Below, piece by piece: positions 24,906 through 37,741 of a stretch of DNA of 64,000 nt. Made by a program: the position numbers and the translations under genes. The notes beneath the pieces are model-generated. The model saw only the letters and a program-made list of their open reading frames with translations, was not told the origin of the DNA and did not search any database. Within the stretch, counting starts at the first letter, position 1. Each line of letters begins with the position of its first letter. Source of the stretch: Anarhynchus alexandrinus (taxonomy: Eukaryota > Chordata > Aves > Charadriiformes > Charadriidae); assembly GCA_008711295.1 (NCBI GenBank), contig VUYV01000180.1:454057-518056 (forward strand). The letters run 5' to 3'.

Positions 24906-25194
24906 AATTAATTTCTCAATACCTGTGTCATGTAAAACATGTTACAGCCTTTTAAATGAGAAATAAAATCAGCAACTCTTTTCAGCAAATAAATTAAGTT
25001 GCACTCTTTTAAAATATCAATTTACACAAATCATCTAAAAGGTGATCTGCAAAGACAGCCATCCTTCCCCTTCAATCTTCAGGGGAATACAGTCAACCAA
25101 TTACTATATGTAGTCCAACCACTGGACTACAACTGAAAGAAAACAAACAAACAAAAAAATAATTACATTGCTAAAAGCAAAAGGCTTCACTTAC

Positions 25195-25315
25195 CTTTCT
25201 CTCCATCTGAAATAAGATCTCTCTCTCCCTTTTGAACAATTGTCAAATTCCCCATGGCTTGGCTGAGTCTTAACACACATCCATGATGATCACTACTGTC
25301 TACGGGGTCTCTAAG
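25195..25315 (-). CDS. NAXD: NAXD exon (substrate-binding region)
   Basis: The exon encodes [20 protein letters not shown], then [20 protein letters not shown], and ends with the G of a split Val codon. Human has [41 protein letters not shown]. The VQKG segment is a conserved nucleotide-proximal loop of the ribokinase-like fold (Lys about 253). Donor is G|GTAAGT and acceptor is TTGTAG. Confidence 0.96.
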
Positions 25316-25685
25316 CTACAACACAAGAATTCCATACACAGTACATTTTACTACTAGAACAATATATTCTAACACATGCTACTTCAGCATATGTATGGGA
25401 GGGGGGGAAAAAAAAAAAAAAGCATCATCATCAGTCTTTCCAGTATTTTGTTTCTATACCCACTGCAGTGCCAAAAAATGCGTAAGAATGGGTCGTCTTT
25501 TAAAACAAGCTCTGTTTAAGAATATGCATTATTGTGGCAATTATCCCATGGAATAAAAACCCAGAGAACGCTTCTCGCAGATAAAAAGCAGCACATAATG
25601 TTCAAGCCAGTAATAAGTTGTTTATTTTTAAAACTAAAAGACTAAACTTGCACGTACTTAAATATCAAAAAGGAAAACAGCTCAC
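25316..25685 (-). other. NAXD: Short NAXD intron
   Basis: This 370-base intron runs from GTGAGC to TTGTAG. It includes a G-run then A-run (around 25398-25421) that is error-prone to sequence but is not coding. Confidence 0.85.
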
Positions 25686-25790
25686 CATGGCTTCATACAG
25701 TCTACTAAACTCCATGTAGTTTGGAGTAAGAATAGCTCGCTGGTAGCCTTGAATAAGAGAAGGCTGCTGGGAAATGAGCCACAGTCCATC
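25686..25790 (-). CDS. NAXD: NAXD exon (DGLWL...TPN..EF)
   Basis: Thirty-five codons start with [19 protein letters not shown] and continue into [16 protein letters not shown]. Human has [35 protein letters not shown]. The TPN-x-x-EF motif is a hallmark of the NAD(P)H-hydrate dehydratase family. With the previous exon it forms the conserved D-A-D-G-L-W segment. Both junctions are phase 0. Confidence 0.97.
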
Positions 25791-25870
25791 CTGCAAAAAC
25801 CAGTAAGAACAACATTTACTGAATAGATTCTTAAATGTCAAACCACTGACTGAATTAAGAAAATACTTAC

Positions 25871-25921
25871 AGCATCAATAATGATAGGAATTCCTTTCAC
25901 TTTCGATTTTTCTATAATAAC
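25871..25921 (-). CDS. NAXD: NAXD micro-exon (51 bases)
   Basis: Seventeen codons read [17 protein letters not shown], homologous to human ILEVSKARDIPVVIDA, a beta-alpha-beta unit of the fold. The exon is flanked by TTTTGCAG and GTAAGT and separated from the next exon by only 80 bases. It is far from the upstream exon, which lies 15.8 kb away. Confidence 0.95.
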
Positions 25922-26681
25922 CTGCAAAAATATGCAGATAAGTTTAGGATGCTTGCTAATTTAAATCCCATAAGATCCAAAACAAATTAATACAATAAAT
26001 CTGATTGTATAAGTTTCTTTTCAAAGTAAGATAGAAAACAATCTGTTATATTCTGCAAACTAATGTAAGACATTTTCATATCAACTGGTAATTTTAGTTA
26101 CATTATTCTCTTCATGGTTCAAGTATAATCAACTGGGTTTCCACAACTGATGCCTTGGTGTTGATATGCAAACAAGCAAGCAATTGCACTCCCTCTCCCT
26201 GCTGTAGGAGGTGTGCAATGCCAACTAAGTCACACAGAGTATACATGCATCTCCAATTAAAAAAAAAATAAAAAATATCCAAATGAGTACTGCCATGATA
26301 GAAATCTATCACTAACAGTAATTTTAGTTGCCTTTGTGACGATAGCCCCATTGCAGTATTTGAGTCTATGTCCCAGGACAAGCAGTACATAAGACATGTC
26401 ATTTCAACTCATGGTCCTGGAGGTTTTATACTTCCAAAGCAAAACCTACACGACCCAGAGAACAGACCATTTGCAAAAGTGTTTTCCAGCAAGCGGTATC
26501 TACCAGCAGACTGTCTGCCCTTGATCTCTCTCCTAACCGAGCAGTGGCAATGACTGATACTCAAGCTTTTTTAATGAGCAATGGCTGACAGTCAAGTTTT
26601 TTTTAATGTTGGTCATTACCAACTTATCTTTGAAGCTGGAAAGTTTATCTTTCTCCTGTACAAGATAACAGAGGATGGTAT

Positions 26682-26791
26682 CCATCCAAAAGTCTAATTA
26701 TTTTTGAACGTTATTAAGCTCTTCAGATTAGCTATCATATGGCACTGAGCTCCACAGGTTAGCAAGACATTACATAAGGAATAAGGAAGCA
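26682..26791 (+). repeat. Diverged intronic repeat unit, copy 1
   Basis: This shares a scattered but continuous alignment with 27665-27768, including the blocks ATTATTTTTGAAC, TAAGCTCTTC, TATCATATGGCACTGAG and AGGTTAGCAAGA. The two copies are about 980 bases apart in direct orientation. The unit does not match an avian repeat I know. It may be part of an unnamed old element or a local duplication. Confidence 0.65.
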
Positions 26792-27664
26792 GTTTTTAAT
26801 TAATGTTCAGGGTACTGAACACACCTCTGTTCTTGTATTGTGGTCAAAATAAACACCGCCCATCTTGCTTTCTGTAAATTATTAATTATGGAATATACAT
26901 ATTGTCACTAACTCATTCCTACCTGATTCTGATTTTTCCAACACCAGTAGAAATACTTCCCTTTTATTTTTAGATGGATGATCAGAATTTAGCAGCGTGC
27001 TTCAACTCCACACTGCTTTTGCTTGTTTGGGCACTGCTTGCATGTCGTAAGAGTGAGACTGAAACACTACCCTCTGCTCCAAGCCCCAGGACTTGTCTCA
27101 ACATAGAGCTGCAGCTCCATTAGAAGCCTTTACAGAATAAAAACCTTTCCATGACATACACACGCTTGCACAGGTCTCAGCTTGGGCTGTGTCACAGACT
27201 GCCAGGTGCCCACCCTCCTTGGGATCCTAGGGGAACACCACAAGTCTTCTCTTGTATTCAGCTACTGAAATAATTTTGAACCAACAGCAAGTTTTACACA
27301 ACCCGTACCATTCAGCTACTATTAAATTATTCAAATTTATGAATAAGTATATTTAATAGCTGTGCAAGGATGGAATCTTAAAACGTACCTAGAATTAGTT
27401 GTGGCATACTGAAAACCAGAGAGCTTTACTTTCAAAGCTTTTAAGAAATTTATGAGACAGAGTCATTTCTTTACTCATTAATGTTAATCTGCACAGATGT
27501 GCGCAGCTCAGTTTTCCTTCACAGAAACTGTACTGCTTTGACCCTGCTGTGTTAAGTTCATTAACAATTATGTTTAATTTGACTCACTTGGTTATAATAA
27601 AACAAGGCTGTGGATCTAGCAACCAGGTTTATGGGCTGGGTTTTTTCTGTATAAATGAATGGTA

Positions 27665-27768
27665 AGCATCCAACAGTCCCATTATTTTTGAACCATACTA
27701 AGCTCTTCTGATAGGTATCATATGGCACTGAGCCCCAGAGGTTAGCAAGATATTATGTAAAGAAAGCA
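27665..27768 (+). repeat. Diverged intronic repeat unit, copy 2
   Basis: This is the second copy of the unit at 26682-26791, in direct orientation, with several substitutions and small indels. That indicates an old event and not an assembly artefact. Confidence 0.65.
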
Positions 27769-30700
27769 TTCAGACCATCCTCCCCCAATTTTTGAAGGTA
27801 CAAATACCATTTACTGCAACCTCGTTTTCCAAGTGGTTTTAATTAGAATATTTTTGTACATTAGCAGCTTCACCAAACTCCTTCAGTACACTTAAAATGA
27901 TTACTTCTCCACTTCCCACTAATATGAATCACCAATTTATTCTAGTATGTCAACTTTAGTAAGCCAGTCTTTCATGACACTTTATTTTTAAAGCCAAAAA
28001 AGATTTCCCCAACAAATTCCATAAGAAAGTCTGAAGAAAGACACTAGATCTCAGAAGTCCTTGTCCTTCCAAAGTATTCTCTTAAATTCATTATGAGCAA
28101 TCCATGGAACTAATTTTGGCAAAGTTCTGTTCCAGAAACAGTTAAGGTTTGGCTGCTGCTGTTATTGTTTGGCCACTTTTCACGTTTCCTCAAAAGTGAC
28201 AGCCTGACTACTGCTTAGAACCTCTCTTTTTGTCTCTCTCTCTATATCTCTAACAACAGGCTAAATCAAGAATCCTGAAGATCCATTGTCCACCAAAAGA
28301 ATGTAAATATAAGAAAAAAAGATAATGTGGAAGTTACAAAGCATGAAAGTATACGTACAGGCAAATAGCTTCTGGAAGGCTGGGACACTGGTACACCCCA
28401 GAGAAATAAGACATTTCTTCCGAATAATAATCTGAGTTCCTACCTCTCTAGCACGTCCTCCACAATCCTGAGACATTTGACCTCTGCTCTGAAGAGAAAT
28501 TTCATCTTGCTAAGTAAAACCTACTGGCCAAGCAACTTTTATTGTGTACCAAGTCTCTGAGGTATCAGTTTCTAATCTAACATACTGAGTGATCTGGGCT
28601 TTTTCTTTCTCCCCTTATAAAACAAATAAACAGGGGATAGAAAGTCCTTTGTCTTATTTAGAAAGCTCGGTTTTGATTTAAAAAAAAAAAACAAACAAAC
28701 CACCACCAACAACAAAACCAAACCCCAAACAAATAACTACCCTAATTATTTTCCTTTCCTCCTTCTTCCTTAAAGCCAGAAAGAAACTGCTTGGAGACAG
28801 ACAAGGAACCTCAGAGAGGAAGTTCTGGGGAAGGAGGGGGTAACCTGGCAACTGTAATAAAGCAGTAACAGAGATAAGAGAACCCCCCATAAGACAAACA
28901 CCCATTTGAAGGACACAACATTCATCAGAGAATCTCTGTTTCCTATTGATTGTGGACAGGACCCTTCTCACCTGCTGCCATTTAAAGGTGAAATGGCTCA
29001 CCACTGGAGAACAATTCATCCTATCTGGCTTAGACACTGCATTTAGGGTGGGATGAATCACCAACAGACATACTTGTCTCTCCTCAGCTATCACAGACAC
29101 CTTACTGCTTTATTTTTAGCCACCAAGAATTAGATGAGATGAAGCCCACTTTTAAATGCTCTATTACTGCAGATATGGTCTAAAAAAATATTTTTGTAAG
29201 AGGTGTTTACAGCAATAATGGCTACATCCTCTATGCAGAGTATTTTGTCCCTGGAAGCAAAAACCAATTTTTAGCTGAATCTGTATCTCCATATTTGGCA
29301 TGGACTTTCCTGTTTTAATACTTGTAGCATATAGAAGAACCTTCACTGTTAACTGCACAATTAATATAGCTCAGACAATTTCTACTTTCACACCAAAACC
29401 TATTTAATGGTTTCTGATAGGACTCTACGTATGAGCAGGAACCATCTGTTCAGTTTTGTCCCATGTAACAATTATTTATATGGGAAAGGATTTAGAAGAG
29501 AACATTGCTAATTAAAAATACTAAGAAATGTTACTAAGAAAAGACTTGAAATCCAAACACCAATCACACAAGTGAACAGCAACACATACAGGTATCAATG
29601 ACAAAACCAAGACATCACCCCTTCCCTTCAAACGGCATTTTGTCTATTGCGATTTTGGAGATTCTAGCTCCAGGATATCCCAATGGACTACCTTTCTTTG
29701 CACAGAATATATTATATCACTACAGTGGTGGTACAGCTTGGTGCAGAATAAGGCAGAAGCAATTCCTTCACTCGATTCCTAAGCACTTGAGAACATCCAG
29801 AAATGAAGGACTGGGCTCACAGGGCAACCTTGGCACTAGTCACGAAGCAGAGAGGACAATGAGGAGGAGGAGAAAGTGACACGCTGCTTCCATCCAACCT
29901 CATGACCTACAGCCACACTGGTTAGCTAAGATACCAAAGACTGAAATTCAGACCCTTCCTCTGCAATATTCACAGCCAGGCCCAAATTTCAGTCTCCTTA
30001 CCTTTCATGTAGAGAGTCCTAATAACAGGGGTTTGGGCAGTCTCTTGCTAGAGATACTCTGCTTTGTATGAGTTAGCCAAATACTCAGTGACTCTCCAAA
30101 ACAGTGATTCCATAGCCCACAACATTTGAATAAGAAAATGGAAACAGGTTCCAGCCCGCTGTGATTAAATTCAGCAATAATGAACTGTATTACAAGACTG
30201 CAGTACTCATGCTAGAACTAATCTGTAACAAGAGCTTCCTCTCCTAATAAGTGAAGGCGAAAGCTTAAGTTTCTACCCTAATTAAGCCAAAGAGGAAATT
30301 ACCTGGGATTCACACATCCCATGAAGGTGCTGTATAGAACAACCTCCCACACAGTTATCATTTCTTGGTGGCATCAAATACTCGACATTTAGGAATGCCC
30401 AAAATAATATTCCAGTGATTGCAATTTTTGGTGGAGGTGGTTGAAGGGAGAAGAGCCAGAGAGGGTAAAATTAACCTGAATCTACTCCCACTCTACTCTT
30501 GAAATACACAATTTCCTGAAAAAAATCTTTGTTCTGTGACTGGGTACCCAGGACTTGTAAGCAAGCAACCTACTCAATAAAAACTGAAAAAGAAGTGTCA
30601 CAGTAGAAACCAGTGCTCTATCTGGGTAAATGTAACCCTTTACTGTAATTGGGAAAATTAACAAAGTAGGAGCAAAGAATTTATGTGTTTTAATTAATTA

Positions 30701-30800
30701 ATTCTTTTATTATCATGGAAGCTATTCTCTTAAATGCAATGCATTCATTTTAGTAGAAATCTGTGTTCTGTGTCCCACCTTTCACATGGGAATTATAAAA

Positions 30801-30829
30801 TATATTTTTTATATATATATATTATAAAA
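30801..30829. repeat. AT-rich dinucleotide tract
   Basis: This is a short stretch dominated by TA repeats, flanked by ATATTTTTTATAT. It is a simple low-complexity repeat. Confidence 0.7.
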
Positions 30830-30930
30830 TTCCCAAAACCAAATTCCAATCTTTTGTTGGAAAACAACTCCAACAACCCCAACAACCAACCAAACCCCAA
30901 CACACTGAAAACCAGAACACCACACACACA

Positions 30931-30967
30931 AGATCAGAATCAGTCAGGCTGGAAAGGACCTCAGGAG
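30931..30967 (-). mobile_element. Probable CR1 3'-tail remnant
   Basis: The sequence around AGAATCAGTCAGGCTGG followed by AAAGGACCTCAGG resembles the reverse complement of the avian CR1 3' end (AGAATCAT...AGGTTGGAAAGGACCT). It is only a few tens of bases long and is diverged. Confidence 0.4.
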
Positions 30968-33900
30968 GAAGAAGGTTGAAGGAACGGATGGACAGACTAC
31001 TGCTGAAAGAGCACAGTAATGCAGAAAAGCATGATGCGATCTATCCAGTCGCTAGCCTGCTGCTCTGCTATGAAACACAATATTCACCTGCACTGCACTA
31101 ACACGGACATCCAGGACTCTTGCACACTTCCACAATTACTATGGAAAAAGGGAATGGGCCAGGATGAGCCAGTGCAAGACACTGGCTGCAAAAAACAGCT
31201 AGGAGGCAAATGGGGGGAACATGTGAGGAAGGAATAAATTGCTGTTGAGCTTCTAGGTATAGTCAAAGGATATCTAATCAGCCACGGAAGTCTTCATAGA
31301 GCAGCCACCCTGAGGCAGCAGGAGCAGATAGCAGGTGGTGCGCTCATAGTGAGCATACACAGCCTCTTGCAAAACTCTGCAGTCCATCCAGACTTCTCCA
31401 CCCGAGTCCACGAGCCAGCAATAGCACACATACCCTATTTACTCTGCCTGCCTACAACAGTATACAAGCTGGTTTTCCACAGCTCCTTGGAAAAGACAAT
31501 TATGTACAGTTTTGCCTACACCTGGCTTAAATGTACTCTTCAGCTTTTTTAATTAGATGTGGATTGGCAGCAGAATGTCTGCAATGATTTTTAATATATT
31601 AGTAGTCATATCACTACTTGTGTTTTTCCTGATGAACTGGTTTAGCTACACAATAACTTTGGCATTTGGCGCTTGCAAAGGGAAGAATCAGGAAATTAGA
31701 GCCAGTGGTTTTAATAAAAGATTGAATTTTAATGAAATAAACAGAAAACCACAATAGCCGCGTATAAAACAACATCTATCCCACAAGAGTAATTAATTTT
31801 AACTAAGGATGCATCATGCTGTCATCTTTCAACCTTGCAAAGGAAAGATACTGCAGGCAAGGTTTCCTTTACTGACACCAGCTATGAACACTGCATTTCC
31901 CAGGTCCCCTCAAGAGTCATGTCTTGGCCTACTCTTGGCAAAATTCCTTACCCATGTGCTCAAAAAGAAGTTCAAGCTTCAGCATGCCATAATAATGGAT
32001 AGCATTCACCACGATGACATCCAAACATTTTAGGAAGCAGTATAACCTTGCCTTCAGCCCACCGAAAGTGCATTCTACTGCAACCTGCAAGTGCCAAGTA
32101 TGTAACTAAATCTTCTGCTAGATGTTCCAAAGTAAAGTTAAAATATCTTAGGAGAGCAGCTAAGCAGGTGAGGTCCTTTAAACAAGAGTTTGCACCCATG
32201 CAACTTGTTAATAACTGGATTTCTAAGAGAGAGTAATATCCTTGCTTGTCCAAACAGGAAACTGCCAGACCTCCTTGGCATCTGGGCAGTATGTGCCTTG
32301 CCAGCGAAACGCTGTGCCTGCGTTCACGCACCTAAAACTCCAGTCAGCTGAGGCCTGCAGAGCAAGTCAATGCTATCCTACACTGTACTTCTCTGGCAGG
32401 GTAGTCGAAGGCCTGCCTATAGCCCAGGAGAGGTTGAAAGGCCCATTCTCTAAATGCTCAAATACTATCTTCTGGAATGCTGGTTACATTAAGGTGACTG
32501 ACAGCACAGTTTGGCTCCACTGCTCCTGTCCATGCTGCTGATTTGAGAACACTGGACTGACCCAGGCTCCTGGCTGACTAACCTGGAGTCACCAGACTCA
32601 AGGCAGCAAAAGTGGCTAGTTTCTGGTTTGGTAGAGACACACAAACATGCATAACCTGGCACTTAAAGAAACAAAAAGGAGCGGCAGCCCCCTTTACAAA
32701 GAACCCTCTACTGAAAGCTAGGACCAGAAACTGCTGTTATAATGCCACTATAATTGCTTGTATTTTCCGCATGGATGCTGCTCCCATCCAACAATCCTGA
32801 AGCCATGGTTTTGTCTGGAACAGAGAGATAAAAAGGAAGAAATAGCCAGAAATTTCGCTGTAAATGCTGCAGCTGGAAGCATTTCTGCACACACCCCTCC
32901 CCAAGGTGCCCGTGAGGAACAAACAAGTTCAATCCCACCACGCTGCAAACCAATTCCTACAAATAGGCACAGAAAAGCCTAGGAAGCATTTCTGCGTTCC
33001 TTGCTTCAAGCCTGGATAAATGCAGAGTTAGCAGGGACTCAGCTGCATAGAGGTCAGGATGCAGCTCTGTGGCGGAGATGCTTGGAAAATGGGCTTGGCA
33101 AGCAGAAGTTTGTAATCTTGCACAGCTAGAGGTAGGCAAATATCCCAAGCTCAGGCTGTGCTCAAGGCTACAGTCAGGGTTGGCAGGGGGGAGAAGCTTC
33201 CCTAAATAGCATATATTCAATACAGGAGGTTTTGAAAAATGCTAAAAATGGTGTTGCACTGTTTGAGATTCTTCACATTAGAGCCATATTTTCAGTAACT
33301 TGTTTTGTTTTTTTATTTACCCACTGGTGGAAACATGCAGTTAACACTGAAACTTGCTTTCATTAGTTCCCACAAACCGATCCAAGAACTCAGCCCCCTT
33401 TCACAGCTCAGCAATGTCAATCAAAATCTCACTATGTGAACAAGATTTATATAAATCACCTTTAACTAGCCTAATTACCTCAGTTTTACTTTATATATTC
33501 CTGTATGCATAACTATCACTAGCTCATTAATCACTCCACTAAGCTCTCAAACCTCACATAAGAAATGATTAACTACTGACCACCATTGGTACTACTTGAA
33601 TGAAGAGTCACATAACAGAGACTAATATCCTTTCTTTGAAACAAATAGCTTCTTTATCTCATGGTTTATGCTCCATTCAATTTAACTAGGTCTTTTGTCT
33701 TTTAACTGTAGTACCACATGCTAGGCCCTATTTTCCAAAACACATTTTCACTTGCACAGGAAAATACTTCATTTAAGCCAAGCAGAGGGTTATAAGGACT
33801 CTAAAGAGTACCCCACTACATCATCAAGCTCATTAAGTGCTTTGGGAAATATTAAAAGCTGTTGTTACAACTAACAAAGCTGAAGATGCTGTAAATGGCA

Positions 33901-36900
33901 GCTAATCAAAAATGTTCTATTCTACATTAAAAAAAAAAGAAGATGGGAATGATCCACTTGTAGATTCCTTCTTTGAATTCAAAGTAGATCACCTGCTGTC
34001 AAACTTGGAGTAAAACTGCAGCTAACAGTTTCTTCACATCTGCCTCAATCATTTGCAAGATTCTTAAAGAAGTGACATAATTGAAAGTAATGCCTAAATA
34101 TAAGGAACACAACAAAACAAAATAAAAGCCTCTGAAATATTATCCTAGTTATGCAAAAAAGAGAGCACTCCTTTTTAGCTATCCCCCCCCAAATTCATGA
34201 TCAACCAGACACCACTTGAGAAGCTCATTTTCACATTTCCATCCTTAAATACATTCAAATCCAGTTTAAACAATAATCCTGTTTACTCCGATCCAAAGTA
34301 AAAAAAATCTAAATCAGAATAAAGGCACTAAATTTTGTCATGCTGTCTCATCCACTGCATGTTTGCACTCACAAAGCTAACTCCACAAGGTTTCCAATTT
34401 ATGGTTGATTACATTAATATTAGATTTGGCTTAAGATATTCATGGTCAGCTGTTGGCATTTTGTCTTAAAATAAAACAAATAAACATAAACTTAAAATGA
34501 ACTCTGAAATTTATCACTGCCAATTTTTTTTTAGAGTTTCTTGCTGAATGATGCTCAGAAAGAGTTGAAAACATATCCAATTCCAGTGTTTTGCTTACAA
34601 ATGCTTGTAAGTATCGAACAACAATATAAACCTATGCACAGAAAGCAAATAAACATCCCACTTCACTGTGAATGACTTTCAACAAGATCCATTACATATA
34701 TTAGAAAATAAATTTTGCTTGCAAGCTGCATAAACCTGTATTTAAGGTCCTGTTAGCAAATTTTCAAACAGTGTTTTCCTAATCAAGACATTTGCAAGGA
34801 AGCCACAGAATACTAACAGTTCTTAGCACAAGCAGCAATAGTTCTTAGCATAACCAAGAGGATCTCTCTGCCTTGAACTGCCACTCCCAAGCTTTATCCG
34901 CACGAGTACCACCATCACAGAGAAAGAACTGCATCCTATCCCAGCAACTGCTTTATCTTAGGTGAAGATGCCCACAAATTCTGCATCTCATCATGCTGTT
35001 TGAAAGCAATGAGGCTTGGCTAGTAAGAAAGTAGTTTTTCACTGGATACTACTTGTGGTACACGTATCAATCTTGGAGGTTGGGTGCGGGCAGAAAGAAA
35101 TACAGTTCACTCACACATTCTCACAGTGGGTGCGCGTACATGCCTTCTGGTTTTGCCTCGGCAGTATCACAGGCAGAAGATCCCATCCACCTCACCTCCT
35201 CCTAACTGAAGGCTGAGAACAGAAGATTTCATGTCCTCGCTGCTACTCCAGTTCTCTATGAACCGCTGAATCCCCACAGCAGGAATCTCCAGAGGACATA
35301 CACAGAGCGGGAAGTAAATGCACACGTGACACATATTGAAGAATTAAGTTTCTGGTAAATAATTTTTCTGCTAACTTAAGTCAACGTGAGCAGTGATTCC
35401 AAAGAGTTAACATATCCTGTTGTTCATGTTCATACATGGTGGCAGGTACCACAGACAATATTACTGTCTATCAACTGCAGCATTGCATTAGCCTGGGATG
35501 CTTCTCAGATGTCTGGTACAAACGGAACCCAGAGGGCTGCTCAGGAGCAAGAGGAAGATGCTTCTCAAAGCCCACAGCAGCAAATTTAGCTTTAACAGAC
35601 TGCTTACGACAACAAAAGGTGGCTCTGTATTCTGTAGTCCATTTAAACTTGCAAAAACTAGTGCAGATAGTCCAGTAAAGCACCTGGTCCCATTCTCTCA
35701 ATTTATTAAGGCTGTGAAGTGTTGCCTAAATCCTGAAGGCATGAGGCTTGAAGGGGTGAAATTAATCCAATTAACTAACAACAAACACAGAAAGGCTGAG
35801 GTATCAGTTGAGGTGGAACTGAGAATCCATCTGAAAGAGAATATTTCAAGTGGGCTCTCTCTGGGCGCACTCGATGAAGGTGATTCATGACAAGCTCTCT
35901 CTCTCACCAAAGCTCTCCCACCCTTTGCTAGACGCTAACTACAGCCAAGATATTTCCACACAACCTTAACATCATGTTCCTAGGAGTGGATAATGGCATT
36001 TCTGAAATTTATATCCCAACAGATAGGAAAGACCTTTAAGGGCAAACGGCTGGCTGAGGGTGGCGTTTGCAGGCTGAGGAGGGCAGAAATGGCAGCTAGG
36101 CAGGGCCTCAGCCAAAAGAAAAACCCAGGCTGGTATTCAAGACATTTTCTTAGAGCTAAAACAAAGACTGAGAATTGAGCAAGAGGAGCAAGTATGCAGT
36201 TTGAGAACCCAGTCAGTTTTACCATGTATCCTGAGTTACACAGAGCCATTCTTGCTATTAATCATTACCTCTCTTACAGGAGAGAAGCAAGCATCCTCTG
36301 CTGAAAACACCAATCTAACTTTGCTGCCGCAAGACAAAACATGGCAAGACTGGAATGACCAAGTCCAGGATTTGGTGCTACCTCTTCAGGGAGAGAGGCA
36401 AGGAACCCAGTGACGATTCCAATGTCAAAGTCTTACTTCAGTTAAGGATAGGGCTCTTCATAAGGATGAATGCTTTTTTCCACCCGATCCCAATAGTAAC
36501 TACTATTCCACCAACAATTCTGTATCAGTCCATTTGACCACAAAGCCAGTAATGTACCCAATAAAGATTCACCAAACTCAGAAGCAGAAAATTTGACAGG
36601 AGCATCCCACCCATGCCAGAAGAAGTTGGAGGAGAAAGGAGATGAGAAGAAGCTGGAAACTGATACAGGACACAGCTAAGCCTGTGACTGCCTAACTGTT
36701 GGGCAGCAGCAGAATGCAGAACACCCCGGAGCACTAGGCAGCATCAGCTCCTCTCCCAGAGGGCTATGCAAGGAATATAATATTCTTTCCAAAGTTGTCT
36801 CGGGAGCTGCACTCATCACCCTGCAGGAGAAGAACTTGGTTCTCTCACAAACCTGAGGAACAGCTCTTGATGGTACAGACAGGAATTCCCCTACTTCCAA

Positions 36901-37741
36901 GCCTCAAGCTAGAAGAAAAATCAGATCAGAGTAATACCAGAAGTGCAAACATCCCTGAAACGGCCAAATGAAGAACGCTGTGGTGGGTGGATATGATAGG
37001 GACATAGTATTGCTGCTGTGTGAAAAAAGAATATCCAGTAGCTTTGGAAACATGCTGCTTCTAAGCATTGACAGAAGACAGTTGTAGGGACCTTGGCCTT
37101 GCTTCCACGTGGCAGCTAAACTCTTTCTCAGCAGAGTCTAAACCACCACCAGTAGCATATCAACTGAGATGAAATCAGGGAAGTACTGTTGTCTCTGGCC
37201 AGAATCAATCACGGACACTGAAGGGAAAAACAGATGGCCTGATGTTGCCTACAAGGAAGCTGGCTGTGGTGGTCAAGTTCCACACCAGATGTAGTAACGG
37301 CATTTTGGAAGTCTGAAGCAGAACAGGGTGCTTCAGTCTGCACAGTCCAGAACTGAGAAGTGGAGCAGAAACATGTTTTTGTTCTTTTTTCTTGAAGAGA
37401 AATAGCTTGGACTGCTTATTAAGACTAGGATTGCCACATCTGCATGGGATCCAGCTGCACAGGTATTAGGACACAACAAATGCTTTCTTTAGGAGATTCT
37501 TCTGAAGTTGCAGCTCCTGCAAACCCATGGCTAGAAAGCTCTGTCCCAGCATCAGCCCTCACCCAGGCAACTGAGAACCAGCATGTGAGGGTTTTGGCAC
37601 AGACCCACAGAAGTGGCATATGAGAGAAGGATATAACTTGTAGAGTGGCTTCTTGTAACAGGACTTGTTAAAGGAATTACAACCAAACCCAGACAATCAC
37701 AGGGAGCCAGTAAGTATGTAATCAAAGAATATCACTAGGCT

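Larger units (their letters stand above)
16456..25194 (-). other. NAXD: NAXD intron
   Basis: This 8.7 kb AT-rich intron contains a 22-base A run (17339-17360), a weak reverse-transcriptase-like remnant near 19255-19335, a pyrimidine stretch near 22845-22872, and a possible ancient L3/MIR-like piece near 24855-24905. No exon was recognised. Open frames such as 23505-23921 show no domain or family-like pattern. Confidence 0.7.

Noticed and set aside
31972..32331. 119-codon frame on the - strand in the large NAXD intron
   Set aside because: There is no similarity to a known family and no splice context. Frames of this size occur by chance in a 15-kb intron.
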